Positions 27,673-37,482 of a stretch of DNA of 64,000 bases are shown here, piece after piece. Both the position numbers and the translations under genes were made by a program. How positions within the stretch are numbered: position 1 is the stretch's first letter; each line of letters starts with the position of its first letter. The notes beneath the pieces are model-generated. The model made no database searches, was not told the origin of the DNA, and saw only the letters and a program-made list of their open reading frames with translations. The DNA is from Desulfocucumis palustris (GTDB lineage Bacteria > Bacillota > Desulfotomaculia > Desulfotomaculales > Desulfocucumaceae), in the NCBI RefSeq assembly GCF_002933875.1, contig NZ_BFAV01000150.1, forward strand, positions 107,087-171,086, written 5' to 3'.

Positions 27673-29775
27673 TTAATACTTTACTTTCGCGTCTATCTCC
27701 ATGCGGGAATGCAATCCCAGGCGATTGTCCATGTCGACATCCACCAGCACGGTGTTAAACGGTATTGCGGACCTCTGATCAAGGCGCAGCAGGGTCAACT
27801 CGGACAGGTAAGTGTTAATGCCCAGGTAAGTGTGCATATCCATGTAGATCCACGGCTGCAGCACCACAAGCCTGGCTTCCGTAAAAGCCGGTTTTTCCCG
27901 GTCGAGTATTTTTTGAACCGCCAACAGCCGCTGCTCCGTTTCCACGCATTCTTTTTTTATCAGCACCGTGAAACAATATGGGTCCAGGCCGTACAGATTT
28001 GCCAGCAGTCCCTTCATTTCCGGTTTGTCTTTTAAATATTTGAACTGAAAATATTCTATGATAAACGGTTTCTGCCCCGTATATATTTCAATTATTTCCT
28101 CAATGGCCCGCTTTGTGCCGCGCTTTTTGTACAACTCCGGTGATTTCTTGATAAACAGGCGAAGCTGCTCCTCGCTCCAGCTGTCGTCCAGCACGATTGC
28201 CAGCCAGGCGGCCAGCCACTTCAAGAAAGGTCCGGACACGGCGTCAGGATCAAAGTATTTTGCGACCCCTTCTATTTTTTCCTCCATGTCCATTAAAAAG
28301 GATTCAAACATCGCCAGATATCTTTCCAGAAAATCCCGGCTATTATTGTCTTCCTGGTATACCGCGGGCAAATAACTTAGATAGGACATCCTGGGATAAT
28401 AAACCCTTGCTTTTTTCAAAACCGGGGTCTTATCACCGCTGCCTATAAGCTCGATTCTCAGCCACAAATAACGTCCCCTGGCTCCGTGAAACAACGCGTC
28501 ACCGGGGTTAACCACCGGCTGCGACCAGCAGCCGGAAAGATGAGCAATCTTTTCCCGGGCGGATATTGAGCCGTCCTTTATAAAATCATCCATGTTGATT
28601 GTTTTTTCGTTAAATAAAATGTTCTTGCTGTCGGAACAATAGTGCGAAACAACAATTTGAGTATTATCAGGCAGTTCCGCTTCCAGTAAAAGCTTGTGCC
28701 AGTGCATCTCCTCAACGGTGCTGTCCAGGGAGGCGGAAAAATATGTCCCCCGGGGAAGCCCCGAGCCGCTTCCGCGTATCTTTTGTCTCTGCTCCAGAAT
28801 GCTGATGGAGCTGTCTTCTCCGTTCCATACGTAAAGGTTGTTTTTATCATCCGTCAGGAGTTTGTCCGAACCGCCTCTAAAGCCCGGCACCACTCCAATA
28901 TACCGGCCATCCCGGTCAAATTTGTGTATAAACCTCCCGTCCTCGGCTTCCCGGCCGGACCTGTCCCCGTCTCCCAGGTAAATATTGTTGTCCGAGTCCA
29001 ATGCCAGGCCGGAGGACTTTATGGAAAAGCCCGGCTGGAACTGCAGGCTGAGTTCGCCCTTGGGAGAAAAGACATATACCGAATTTGCCTCCGAATCCAG
29101 AATATAAACAAACCCGTCCCCGGATACCGCTGTAAAAAGGCTGTTCCCCCGCCGGGCGGCTGTGGCCGGCCGGCGAAGCAAAAATTCCCGGTGGGAAAAA
29201 ACATCCGTTATTTTTCCGGATAAATCAATTTTTAATATTCCCGGGGGATTGTCGGAAAAAATTTCAGCATAACCGCCCGCTTTTATCCCCAGGGGCGTTA
29301 CCACGTAAAGATTATTCCGCCCGTCGCCGGCCATCCCCAGGGGGAAAATGGAATTATCCTCAAAGCTGTCCAAACTCCAGAGCATCTGCCCGTTTGCCGG
29401 GGAAAAGGCAGTCAGTTTATGCTCCGACAGGGGATCAGCCACCAGCACAACATCCTCGAGCAGGGCTACCATGGCCTGCCCGGTGAATAAGCCGTGGCCC
29501 TCCTTTAACAGCGCATCGTTCTGACGGCTGCGATAATCGTAAACCCACAGCCCGGCCCGGTCATCCAGCAAATAAAACAGACCGTTGTTTTCCACCGCCA
29601 TATCATTTATCCCGGTATGGGGCATTAAATTCCTTAAGCCGATGAACCTTGACAGCACGTACTGCCGTCCGGTCTTCAATGATATGCCTTCATCCCCGAA
29701 ATGGATATTGTCGGCCCATCCCTTTTCCCAGTCGTTTTTTTTGTTTACTGAAAAGAAATTAACCTCTCCATACAC
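27673..29775 (-). CDS. Phage tail protein I-like baseplate protein with N-terminal beta-propeller
   Basis: This protein of 700 residues has two parts. The first 330 or so contain NHL-like blades (NNLYVVTPLG, FVYILDSEANSVYVFS, NNIYLGDGDRSG, NNLYVWNGEDSS). After a linker beta-domain the C-terminal part from about 480 (YLSYLPAVYQEDNNSRDFLE, then FLKWLAAWLAIVLDDSW) is a tail protein I-like domain found in baseplates of eCIS and related tails. The propeller may decorate the baseplate or mediate binding to cell or target. The start is a GTG with weak upstream signal (GAGGTG at 13 bases). The gene lies 30 bases after the J-like gene, so it is the same transcript. Confidence 0.85.
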   Translation of the reverse strand: MYGEVNFFSVNKKNDWEKGWADNIHFGDEGISLKTGRQYVLSRFIGLRNLMPHTGINDMAVENNGLFYLLDDRAGLWVYDYRSRQNDALLKEGHGLFTGQAMVALLEDVVLVADPLSEHKLTAFSPANGQMLWSLDSFEDNSIFPLGMAGDGRNNLYVVTPLGIKAGGYAEIFSDNPPGILKIDLSGKITDVFSHREFLLRRPATAARRGNSLFTAVSGDGFVYILDSEANSVYVFSPKGELSLQFQPGFSIKSSGLALDSDNNIYLGDGDRSGREAEDGRFIHKFDRDGRYIGVVPGFRGGSDKLLTDDKNNLYVWNGEDSSISILEQRQKIRGSGSGLPRGTYFSASLDSTVEEMHWHKLLLEAELPDNTQIVVSHYCSDSKNILFNEKTINMDDFIKDGSISAREKIAHLSGCWSQPVVNPGDALFHGARGRYLWLRIELIGSGDKTPVLKKARVYYPRMSYLSYLPAVYQEDNNSRDFLERYLAMFESFLMDMEEKIEGVAKYFDPDAVSGPFLKWLAAWLAIVLDDSWSEEQLRLFIKKSPELYKKRGTKRAIEEIIEIYTGQKPFIIEYFQFKYLKDKPEMKGLLANLYGLDPYCFTVLIKKECVETEQRLLAVQKILDREKPAFTEARLVVLQPWIYMDMHTYLGINTYLSELTLLRLDQRSAIPFNTVLVDVDMDNRLGLHSRMEIDAKVKY

Positions 29776-29805
29776 CTATTTAACACCTCAAACTCCTGTG
29801 GTTTA

Positions 29806-32055
29806 TTACATTTCCCTCCGGCTCACCGTCTCAACTTCATGCTCACCGGAATACACCAGCCCGTGGGGGGGAATTTTAATATCACCGCTCATTTCCTTGC
29901 GTATTCCCACGCCTTCCGCGTTAAGCCACAGTTCCTTTATATACTCCACGCCTTCTATACGGTTTATAACCCCGTAAATATCCCCCTTGTATACCGTCCG
30001 GCCGAAAACCCAGCCCCGAAAGCCGTCGCTTTCATCCAGGGGGTCCAGAAACCGGTCCAGTTCCTCCACAATTTTACCGGGGTCCAGTTTTATGTACGAA
30101 GCGGTAACCACCACCGCGTGCACTGAAATTTTAATATATTCGGGAGGGATAACGTGCAGCTCGGTGGTAATCATTCTGTGTTTGTCCAGGTGTCTTTTTA
30201 CCGTTTGCAGAAAACCTTTACCGGGGGCCGGCTTCCTCTGCTCGCTGTATGGAACCACCACCACCGTTACCTGGGCCGGCGCCTTGTTGTCGGGATAGTC
30301 TTTTAACCCCGGAGAAAAAAGAGGTATCGCCTTTACCCTGGCTACCCTCAACCCGGGGGTGGACCTGGCAATTTCTTCATAATCCTCACAGGTGACAGCC
30401 CGGTACTGTTTTTTAAATTCTGCCCGGAGCCGCCTCCTGGCGTCATCAATGGTTTCCCTGTCAGTCCCTCCTGACCCGGGCAACGGATTGGTAACCCCAA
30501 CCTCTCTTAACTCTTCCGGCCTTTCAATAATTGTATTGATTTCATGTTCCTTTAGGTTTCCATCGCCGCCGCCCCCGGTTTGAAGGGCTATGACACATAT
30601 GTCGTCCTCTTCCCCGGGCCCGGGTACGGCGCCTTGCTCATTGTTTCCGAATTGTATTTCTCCTGTGGGGGGATCCAGTATATAATGCCTGTCCCCGGGG
30701 CCGGAAAGATCAAAATCCTCCACCCGCTCCCAGTCCCGCCATACTAATTCTCCGGAACCGGGCAGCTTTGCAGCCACCTGTATCATTAAGCTCTCCCCGG
30801 CCACCGGGTATTCATATAGATTAAAAGACTGGTTGGGCAGCCCGTTGCTCCTGCCCAAAATCCTTTTGCCGGCAAACCCGGGCAAAAACGAAATCATTCT
30901 GATATTGCCTTCGCCCTGGGGGGGCACGGCTCCCTTATCCCCGGAACCAAAAAGCAAAACCGTTTTTTTGCTGTCCGGATTTTTTGACAGCGTATAGCAT
31001 AATGCTTCCGAAGAGGCCGTGAATAAATCCTCCACTCTTTTCCAGTGGCGCCAGTTGCCCTCGCCGTCCCGGACCTGCACCCTGTTAATACCGTAATAGG
31101 CCAGATAATGCTCCACTTCAAAGGACTGGCCGGGCTTTCCGTTTCCGGAAAAGGCAAAAACACTGCTCAGGGTATTCCGCTGAACGGCGGAAACCGCATT
31201 CAGAGTTATACCATCCACTCTGGGAGCAACCTCATATCCGCCCTCCTCAACGGTGCAACATATCCAGAAACGGCTGGCATCGCCGGCCGGGTGGATTATC
31301 GCGGGCCGCATGGGCGCCGGAACCCGGAAGGTAATACCGCCGCTGCGGGACATATGCGCCGTCCCATCCCCGGTGACCTGCAGGTGAAACCAGCCCGGGA
31401 CGTCCTCCGGTCCCCTGCCCTGTCCGTAATATTTCCAGGACACAGCGGCGGAAGGAATTACGCCCTGACCCGGCACCCCGCCGCAAACCAGGGATACCGG
31501 ATAGCCATCGAAAAGATTGACGGTCAAACGTATATCCCTGTTTAACGGCAGCGCCCTGTCAAAGCCTATGTACAGCCTGTTTCCCACCGCCGCCTCCCGG
31601 CCGAAGGCAAAATATGTAACCCCCCTGTGGCTGTTGATGGAGGTATAGTCATAGGAATCATTATTATCGTAAACAATTACCTTTTCAATTTTGGCGGGCA
31701 GCAGGAGCAGCGGCTCTTCAGTTTCAAATACCTTGTCCGCGCCCTCCAGTTTGGCGGCCCGGGGCAGCATCACAGGCTCGGTTACGCCGTCAAAGGTGAC
31801 ATCCGCCCTGGCCGGAGCCGCATCCCCAAGCCGCATCCCCAAAAGTTTTAAAAATTTGAGCTCGCTCTTAAGGGTAATGCGGTTCAAATGATATTGCTGC
31901 ATTTCCGTCAGCCAGGCAAACAGCTCTATCAGCGTTATCCCGGGATCGTGATAGTTTTCATCCGTCCACTGGGGCGCCAGCCTGGGAATTTTTCTCCTGG
32001 ACTCTTCAACAATCTGTTTAAAAAAACGGTCGTCCAAATCCGGCAAGGGCAGCAC
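29806..32055 (-). CDS. Baseplate J-like protein (second, shorter copy)
   Basis: This protein of about 749 residues starts with DLDDRFFKQIVEESRRKIPR and PQWTDENYHDPGITLIELFA, the opening of putative baseplate assembly (gpJ-like) proteins in eCIS. The C-terminal region with GGTDRETIDDARRRLRAEFK and CEDYEEIARSTPGLRVARVK is the Baseplate_J core. In eCIS baseplates such proteins form the wedge ring around the spike. A TTG at 32061 sits only two bases after AGGAGGGG. The GTG at 32055 has the normal eight-base spacing, so it is chosen. It is paralogous in part to the larger J-like gene just upstream, spaced by 26 bases. Confidence 0.88.
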   Translation of the reverse strand: MLPLPDLDDRFFKQIVEESRRKIPRLAPQWTDENYHDPGITLIELFAWLTEMQQYHLNRITLKSELKFLKLLGMRLGDAAPARADVTFDGVTEPVMLPRAAKLEGADKVFETEEPLLLLPAKIEKVIVYDNNDSYDYTSINSHRGVTYFAFGREAAVGNRLYIGFDRALPLNRDIRLTVNLFDGYPVSLVCGGVPGQGVIPSAAVSWKYYGQGRGPEDVPGWFHLQVTGDGTAHMSRSGGITFRVPAPMRPAIIHPAGDASRFWICCTVEEGGYEVAPRVDGITLNAVSAVQRNTLSSVFAFSGNGKPGQSFEVEHYLAYYGINRVQVRDGEGNWRHWKRVEDLFTASSEALCYTLSKNPDSKKTVLLFGSGDKGAVPPQGEGNIRMISFLPGFAGKRILGRSNGLPNQSFNLYEYPVAGESLMIQVAAKLPGSGELVWRDWERVEDFDLSGPGDRHYILDPPTGEIQFGNNEQGAVPGPGEEDDICVIALQTGGGGDGNLKEHEINTIIERPEELREVGVTNPLPGSGGTDRETIDDARRRLRAEFKKQYRAVTCEDYEEIARSTPGLRVARVKAIPLFSPGLKDYPDNKAPAQVTVVVVPYSEQRKPAPGKGFLQTVKRHLDKHRMITTELHVIPPEYIKISVHAVVVTASYIKLDPGKIVEELDRFLDPLDESDGFRGWVFGRTVYKGDIYGVINRIEGVEYIKELWLNAEGVGIRKEMSGDIKIPPHGLVYSGEHEVETVSRREM

Positions 32056-32081
32056 CGGCAACCCCTCCTATTCAAATAAAG

Positions 32082-35000
32082 CTATAACATATTGACAATT
32101 ACCAAATGTCTTCCGTTCATTACCATGCCATGGGGCAAATCACCCAGCGAACCCGGATTAATTTCGGAACGTACCCCTTCTTCCACTTTATCCACCACGA
32201 TTGAAACATTTTCAATGAAATTAACATTTTTCACTGCTTTAAGCAGGGTGTAAAATACCGATATGTGAGGATATTGCCCTATTTCCCAGCCCTGGCCCTC
32301 AAAATTGCCCGTTAGCGGGTCCAGAAAGCTGTTTAACCTCTCCAGGGCCTCTTTTTCAGTAACGGCCACGTAATCCGCTTCATTCACAGCGAGGTGAGCG
32401 TGAACGGATATCTCCAGATAGACAGGTTCAATTACCTGAATTTTATTTTGAAAGCTAACCGTGGCGGCCGACCTTTCCACAAGGTACCTTTCCACCTGCC
32501 GCTTCAGTGCGGGAAAAAAGGGGGAACCTTTGCCCGCTCCTTTTGGAACAACCACAACAGCCACACAGCCGCTTTCTTTTTTACCCCAGGTATTAATATT
32601 GGGAAGGCATTTAACCCTGGCAATATCCTGGGAAGCCTCCCTGGCCAGCCATTCGAAATCCTCCGCTGTCACCGCCCTGTTCCGGTGCCTCAAATACTGG
32701 GGGCCGCGCTGCATGGCCCTTTCCAGGGTCTCGGTATCGCACCCGCCCCCGGAGGGCTCCGGATTTATAACCTGGTCCACAAAAACTATGGAATTTTGAA
32801 GACTGTTTATTTCAAAGGAGCCCACATTGCCCTGGGCGCCTCCGCCTATTTTATAGTTTATTTTTACGTTGTCCCTCCCCAGGCATGGTGGGATCCTGCC
32901 GTTCCTGCCGTCCCCGAAACGAAGGGCGCCGGTGATGCGGTTTATAATATAATGCCTGTCCTCAGGGCCTGAGCCGCCGAAATCCTCCACGGGGTCCCAC
33001 TTGACCCAGAGTTCCAGAATATTTCCTATGGGGTCTTTTACAACCTGAACCCCCTCTGTTTTGCCGGTTGGAATATCCGGCTGGCCCAGGGCCGGATGCT
33101 CCGCCTCATTGACCCATACTTCCTCGGAAATTACCGGAAACATGCTCAGGTGGTATTCCCTGTCATCCTGCCCGGCGACGGTCTCAATCATTTCATTTTT
33201 AATGCTCCGGTGCTGCACGACCCCTGCGGAATTCATGTAAATTCCATTAACCAGAGGTTTTTGGGAAGCTTCGTTCAGTTCAAACCTGCCGTCCAGATTC
33301 ACGATGCGAATCCAATAAAGCTCCCTGGTAAAGATACTGCTCCTGGCAAAATCCTGGGGCCCGGCAAAAACAACGGTGCCGCTCCTGGTAAAGGCTTTTG
33401 TGTCATCCGTTACCTTTAACGGAAGCCATTCAAGGCGGCCGCCCGCGCCACTCAAATACTCCCATTCCAAAATGGGCTTTTCACCGTTATTTTTCTGCTG
33501 TTTTATTGAAAACAGCAGACTCAGCGGTCCTTTTACCGGCGGTCTGTCAAACCCCAGGTAAAAGGCGGGCTTTTTATTTTCAAGGGAATAAAAGGGCTGC
33601 CAGAGCTGTCCGCCGCTGCCCGCGGCGGCTGTCATATCCCGGTATTCCATGTTGTTATGGAGCATACAGCAGTCCAGCGGGCATTTGACTTCATGGTATC
33701 TGTACGTAAGCTTGATATTCTCGATCCAGGGCGAGCGGTAAACCGAGGGAATTGTGTAAACGTTCTCGATACTTAACACCCTGGCCCTGATCCAGTAATT
33801 AAGCTGATCATTTACGTAAGTCTCCTGCATGTCCAGGGGGCAATTAAAGGTTAGATCCACTTCCCCGTCACGGGGGTGGTAGAATATCTCCTCGTATTCC
33901 TTGCGGGAAAAAAGCTTAATCCAGCCATTTCCGTTCCAGTATTCCCATGACACGGTCAATACCGATACCTCGGGCAGCTGGGGCTCCGCAAAGTCCCTGG
34001 TTTTCATAATGTCTTTGTATTCGGGACCCCCGGGCGGGTCATTCTTCATCACGTTATTCCGGTGGCCAAGGATAAATTTAATTGTAACCAGCGAACCTTT
34101 TTTGGAAAATACCTCCTGGCTGGCCAGGTAAAACATGTCGTATAAAACAAAGAACTCGCCCAGCGGGTAAAACCCCCCGGTATCTCTGGGCACATCGTTA
34201 TAATAGGCCATGTCGGGAGTGACGCCGCCCTTTTGTTCACAGTCGCAATAATCAACACTCAGCCCCAGGCCGTCAATTTCTATCTCCGACAGCTGGTGAA
34301 TTTTCATATCTTTGAGCCGGCAGCGAATCCATCTGCTTTGAATGTCCTGTACTTCCTTTTTTTCGATAAGCCCGGGGGTCGCTTTCTTCAGTATAATTTT
34401 GTTGCCCCTGGAAAAAACCTGGTCAAAGGGCTGCCATCCTTCTCCGCTCCGATAGGACCATTGCGTATATTCACCCTGGACCAGCTTTTGGCAAATGGAA
34501 GGCTCCTTATAGCGTTTAAAGGAATTTTTAACTTCCAGTTCCACCAGGGCGGTTTCCCTGATATTGAACAAATCGGCGTGCCCCAGATACAGGCTGTGCT
34601 CCTGCAGGTTATCCGGTCCGGAGAAGTCAAACAGGGCGACGGCGGGCTTTTCGCCGTTTTCCTGGACGGCAAAAAAGTCCTCGCTAATTTTAAATATACT
34701 GTCCAGGGCGGGGCCGGTGTTGAACGCGGCCACCATGGAGGAGGGGGTGGCCAGTATATTTTTTTCGGTTTCAAATATAATGGCCTCGCCCTCGGGCCCT
34801 TCGGCCGAAACCTGGGTTCCCGCAGGGATAAACACCGGCTCTCCCGCCCCCGGGCTCAGCCGGAAGGATACAAAGCTCCTGGCCGGCTTTGCGGGCATAA
34901 CCGAAACGTTGAACATATTAAGAAAAGCTATAAAATTTTTCAGTGGAACCCTGTTGAACCGTTTTATATTTTCCTGGAACATATCGGCAAATATTAAAAA

Positions 35001-35126
35001 AAGCGCGGTTCCCGGATCGGGGTCCCCGGGAGTAAACCTCCATTCCGGCGTGTAAAAGGGAAACATATTTTTCATGTGGTTAATCAAGGCATTTATGTCC
35101 CTGGAATCCATTAACGGAGGCTGCAT
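32082..35126 (-). CDS. Baseplate J-like protein (first, large copy)
   Basis: This protein of about 1014 residues has DINALINHMKNMFPFYTPEW and the DPDPGTALFLIFADMFQENI start typical of eCIS baseplate J (Afp11-type) wedges. Mid-parts contain GPEDRHYIINRITGALRFGD-like motifs, and the C-terminal J core has DTETLERAMQRGPQYLRHRN, AVTAEDFEWLAREASQDIAR and VVVVPKG. GGGTGAGAAT before the ATG at 35126 sets the start. A GTG at 35186 overlaps the previous gene and lacks family residues. It follows the gp25-like gene and precedes the shorter J-like gene. Function by family: main wedge protein linking sheath and spike. Confidence 0.9.
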   Translation of the reverse strand: MQPPLMDSRDINALINHMKNMFPFYTPEWRFTPGDPDPGTALFLIFADMFQENIKRFNRVPLKNFIAFLNMFNVSVMPAKPARSFVSFRLSPGAGEPVFIPAGTQVSAEGPEGEAIIFETEKNILATPSSMVAAFNTGPALDSIFKISEDFFAVQENGEKPAVALFDFSGPDNLQEHSLYLGHADLFNIRETALVELEVKNSFKRYKEPSICQKLVQGEYTQWSYRSGEGWQPFDQVFSRGNKIILKKATPGLIEKKEVQDIQSRWIRCRLKDMKIHQLSEIEIDGLGLSVDYCDCEQKGGVTPDMAYYNDVPRDTGGFYPLGEFFVLYDMFYLASQEVFSKKGSLVTIKFILGHRNNVMKNDPPGGPEYKDIMKTRDFAEPQLPEVSVLTVSWEYWNGNGWIKLFSRKEYEEIFYHPRDGEVDLTFNCPLDMQETYVNDQLNYWIRARVLSIENVYTIPSVYRSPWIENIKLTYRYHEVKCPLDCCMLHNNMEYRDMTAAAGSGGQLWQPFYSLENKKPAFYLGFDRPPVKGPLSLLFSIKQQKNNGEKPILEWEYLSGAGGRLEWLPLKVTDDTKAFTRSGTVVFAGPQDFARSSIFTRELYWIRIVNLDGRFELNEASQKPLVNGIYMNSAGVVQHRSIKNEMIETVAGQDDREYHLSMFPVISEEVWVNEAEHPALGQPDIPTGKTEGVQVVKDPIGNILELWVKWDPVEDFGGSGPEDRHYIINRITGALRFGDGRNGRIPPCLGRDNVKINYKIGGGAQGNVGSFEINSLQNSIVFVDQVINPEPSGGGCDTETLERAMQRGPQYLRHRNRAVTAEDFEWLAREASQDIARVKCLPNINTWGKKESGCVAVVVVPKGAGKGSPFFPALKRQVERYLVERSAATVSFQNKIQVIEPVYLEISVHAHLAVNEADYVAVTEKEALERLNSFLDPLTGNFEGQGWEIGQYPHISVFYTLLKAVKNVNFIENVSIVVDKVEEGVRSEINPGSLGDLPHGMVMNGRHLVIVNML

Positions 35127-35169
35127 ATTCTCACCCACACTTTTATATTGGCCCGTAAAAATAACATTT

Positions 35170-35571
35170 TTAACTGACACCCTCACTTAAATAAAAAGGA
35201 TATACCAGATTAAACAAATTATTGGTCAGCCGCACAATGTACTGTATATTAATGAGCAATTTACCGGGAGTGTCCCGGTCGAAGACAATTTTAACCTCCA
35301 CTTCCTGAACCCTGGGTTCCCAGGCCATGATGGCCTGTTTCACCTCGGTTTCAAAAAGCTTCAGGGTCGTGGTATCCGTCAGGCCGAAAACAAAGCTCTG
35401 TACCCCGCAGCCAAAATCCGGGCGCATCACGCGCTCTCCCTTGGAAGTGGCAAGAATAATCCGGATTGCCTCGGAAATGTCTTCCTCGTACTCCGAAAGC
35501 TTAATCCTGCCTGTTTTGGGGTCGACCTCCACCGGAAACTTCCAGCCTCTTCCTAAAAAACTCTTTGGCAC
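35170..35571 (-). CDS. gp25-like baseplate protein
   Basis: This protein of 133 residues matches the GPW/gp25 family: it opens with FLGRGWKFPVEVD and has RIILATSKGERVMRPDFGCG, the lysozyme-like fold core used in sheath attachment, then IEDVEVKIVF-like strands. In Afp/PVC systems this protein nucleates sheath assembly at the baseplate. GAAGGTAGTGG before the GTG at 35571 supports that start, which gives MPKSFLGRGW as in relatives. The longer form from 35616 adds fifteen residues unlike the family. Confidence 0.88.
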   Translation of the reverse strand: MPKSFLGRGWKFPVEVDPKTGRIKLSEYEEDISEAIRIILATSKGERVMRPDFGCGVQSFVFGLTDTTTLKLFETEVKQAIMAWEPRVQEVEVKIVFDRDTPGKLLINIQYIVRLTNNLFNLVYPFYLSEGVS

Positions 35572-35649
35572 GTTACCACTACCTTCTCGAATATAAGTGA
35601 GCCTTGAGATAATCACCCCGGGTCAACTGTTCCGCCATAATCAACCAGG

Positions 35650-36378
35650 CTAGTTAATCTTCACCATTGAGCCCTGAATAGTCAACATTCCTCCGGATTT
35701 AACAGTCATCATTCCGCCTGCTTCTATGTCAATTTTCTGGGATTTTATTTTTAGCTGCATGGCGCTTTCGATGGTGACACTGTTTTGCATTGAGTCGATA
35801 AGAACGGAATTGGACTTGCTTTTTAAATTAATTTTCGCGTCGCTGTTCAAGGTGATTTCGTTGGTGCCGGACGCTATGGTTATAGTATTTTTTCCGTCTT
35901 TGTCTTTAATTTCTATTTTGCCGGTGCCCGAGTCATCCATTGTAACCGTGTGTCCCTTGGAGGTTTTGATAGTAATGCTTTCCTTACTTGACTCGTCGCC
36001 GAAAATAATTTCATGCCCGCTGCGTGACTTTATTTTACGGATATTGTTTTTGCCGTCTTCATTTGTTTCCGGGGGTTTATCCTTGTTATTCCAAAGCATC
36101 CCTATTACAAAGGGCTGGTGTAGATCTCCCTCGTTAAAAGCCACCAGAACCTCATCGTTTACTTCCGGCAAAAAAAAACTCCCCATATTGTTGCCCGCCA
36201 TCAGGGTCGCCATCCTGGCCCAGAATGTTTCATTCTGGCACTCCCTCAGGGGAAGTTTTACCTTTACCCTGCCCAGCTTCTCCGGGTCCTTGTTGTTGGT
36301 GACCACTCCAACCATAACCCCGTATACTTTTTTATTGGCAGGAACGTTGAGACCCGACAGGGAATCATATATACTCAA
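35650..36378 (-). CDS. Spike C-part: gpV/gp5-like OB fold and beta-helix
   Basis: This protein of 242 residues has an OB-fold domain (VYGVMVGVVTNNKDPEKLGR and the VNDEVLVAFNEGDLHQPFVI region) as in gpV/gp5 spike proteins. A tail of short repeated strands follows (HTVTMDDSGTGKIEIKDKDG, then NTITIASGTNEITLNS), a triple-stranded beta-helix needle. Together with the upstream gene it forms a two-piece VgrG-like spike (Afp8-type). The TTG start overlaps the stop of the upstream gene, with GGGGGAAATG as ribosome site, so the two are translationally coupled. Confidence 0.88.
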   Translation of the reverse strand: MSIYDSLSGLNVPANKKVYGVMVGVVTNNKDPEKLGRVKVKLPLRECQNETFWARMATLMAGNNMGSFFLPEVNDEVLVAFNEGDLHQPFVIGMLWNNKDKPPETNEDGKNNIRKIKSRSGHEIIFGDESSKESITIKTSKGHTVTMDDSGTGKIEIKDKDGKNTITIASGTNEITLNSDAKINLKSKSNSVLIDSMQNSVTIESAMQLKIKSQKIDIEAGGMMTVKSGGMLTIQGSMVKIN

Positions 36379-37478
36379 AAAGCATTTCCCCCTATGGTAA
36401 AAGACGTTATATATCCGGACTCGTCTATTACATGGCTAACCGAGGTTAGATAGTAGTTATTGCTTAATTTGCTGCCCAATTGAGCCACCTTGATAAAGCG
36501 GCCGGCCCGGACTTCGGGAGTCCCCATCATCTCCCCGCTTCCGGAAACCAGCTTCATTGCCCGCTGGTTTAAAATGGCCGTGGCTTTTTGCTGGGCCGCG
36601 GCAGCGGAAGGCACTGTGCCGTCATATTCATATTCCTTGCTGCCGGAGCCGCATAGCTTTTTAATCGCATCCGGTCCCGTGGCGGACCCGCTGCCAAGCT
36701 TGCTTACACTGCCCGACTGCCCTACAATCTCTTTCTTTTGGGCAACGTCCCAGCCCCTGACTTCAACGGCACCAATCTGGTCCGCTATGTCAATCTCCAC
36801 CGACAGACTGCGCAGGTTTTTGCCCCATTCCAGGGTTGCCACCGGGGTGCTGCCGGTATATTTCCTGAAATATAGTTTTTTGCCCACCACGAAAAATTCG
36901 TAATTATTTTCCCGGGCCATCCATGACACAAACTGGTAATCGGTGGACCGGCTTTGCTCGATAATTTTATATTGAACCGACGTGTCATCCACCTTGCCGA
37001 CGCTCAAACCGTGCTCCCCGGCTATGGTACTGACAACATCACTGTGTTTTTTATCGTTAAAGGAACGGGACTTTATGCCTTTCATCAACAAAAATGTCCT
37101 GTCCATTCCCGATACTATAACCTTGGGGCTTTCCTCCGGGTTAAAGTCAAATTTCACCGAAGTTGTCAAACCGTCAAAAACGGTAACCAGCTTGTCCATA
37201 TAACCCATATTGATTTTAAGATATTTGCCCACCAGGAAGTATTTATCCAGCCAATTAAAAGTCCTGTTTGTTTCATCAAAAGCGTTGCTCACGGTGAAAG
37301 AAAATGAATCCGCCTTTTCAACGCTGGTATCCACCGTTATGGAGGAAATTCCGACACCTTCCCTGGACAGATTGCTCCCTTCAAGGACTATTTCAAAGCC
37401 CGGCACCTGGAAATTGCCGTATTTTCTGTCCAGATCACTTAAGGAATAACTTTGGGTATCAAGGGTTAAGTCACTCAT
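36375..37478 (-). CDS. Spike N-part: phage late control D/VgrG-like protein
   Basis: This protein of about 367 residues corresponds to the N-terminal hub domains of VgrG or gpD. Family phrases are DKLVTVFDGLTTSVKFDFNP, VVSTIAGEHGLSVGKVDDT and SDY-type STDYQFVSWMARENNYEFFV, followed by YFRKYTG and GAVEVRGWDVAQKKEIVG. In eCIS the hub trimer carries the tip. The separate gpV-like gene next door supplies the OB and needle part. GGAGTGAAGTG before the ATG at 37478 sets the start; the LysM gene ends five bases earlier. Confidence 0.88.
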   Translation of the reverse strand: MSDLTLDTQSYSLSDLDRKYGNFQVPGFEIVLEGSNLSREGVGISSITVDTSVEKADSFSFTVSNAFDETNRTFNWLDKYFLVGKYLKINMGYMDKLVTVFDGLTTSVKFDFNPEESPKVIVSGMDRTFLLMKGIKSRSFNDKKHSDVVSTIAGEHGLSVGKVDDTSVQYKIIEQSRSTDYQFVSWMARENNYEFFVVGKKLYFRKYTGSTPVATLEWGKNLRSLSVEIDIADQIGAVEVRGWDVAQKKEIVGQSGSVSKLGSGSATGPDAIKKLCGSGSKEYEYDGTVPSAAAAQQKATAILNQRAMKLVSGSGEMMGTPEVRAGRFIKVAQLGSKLSNNYYLTSVSHVIDESGYITSFTIGGNAF

Positions 37479-37482
37479 CACT

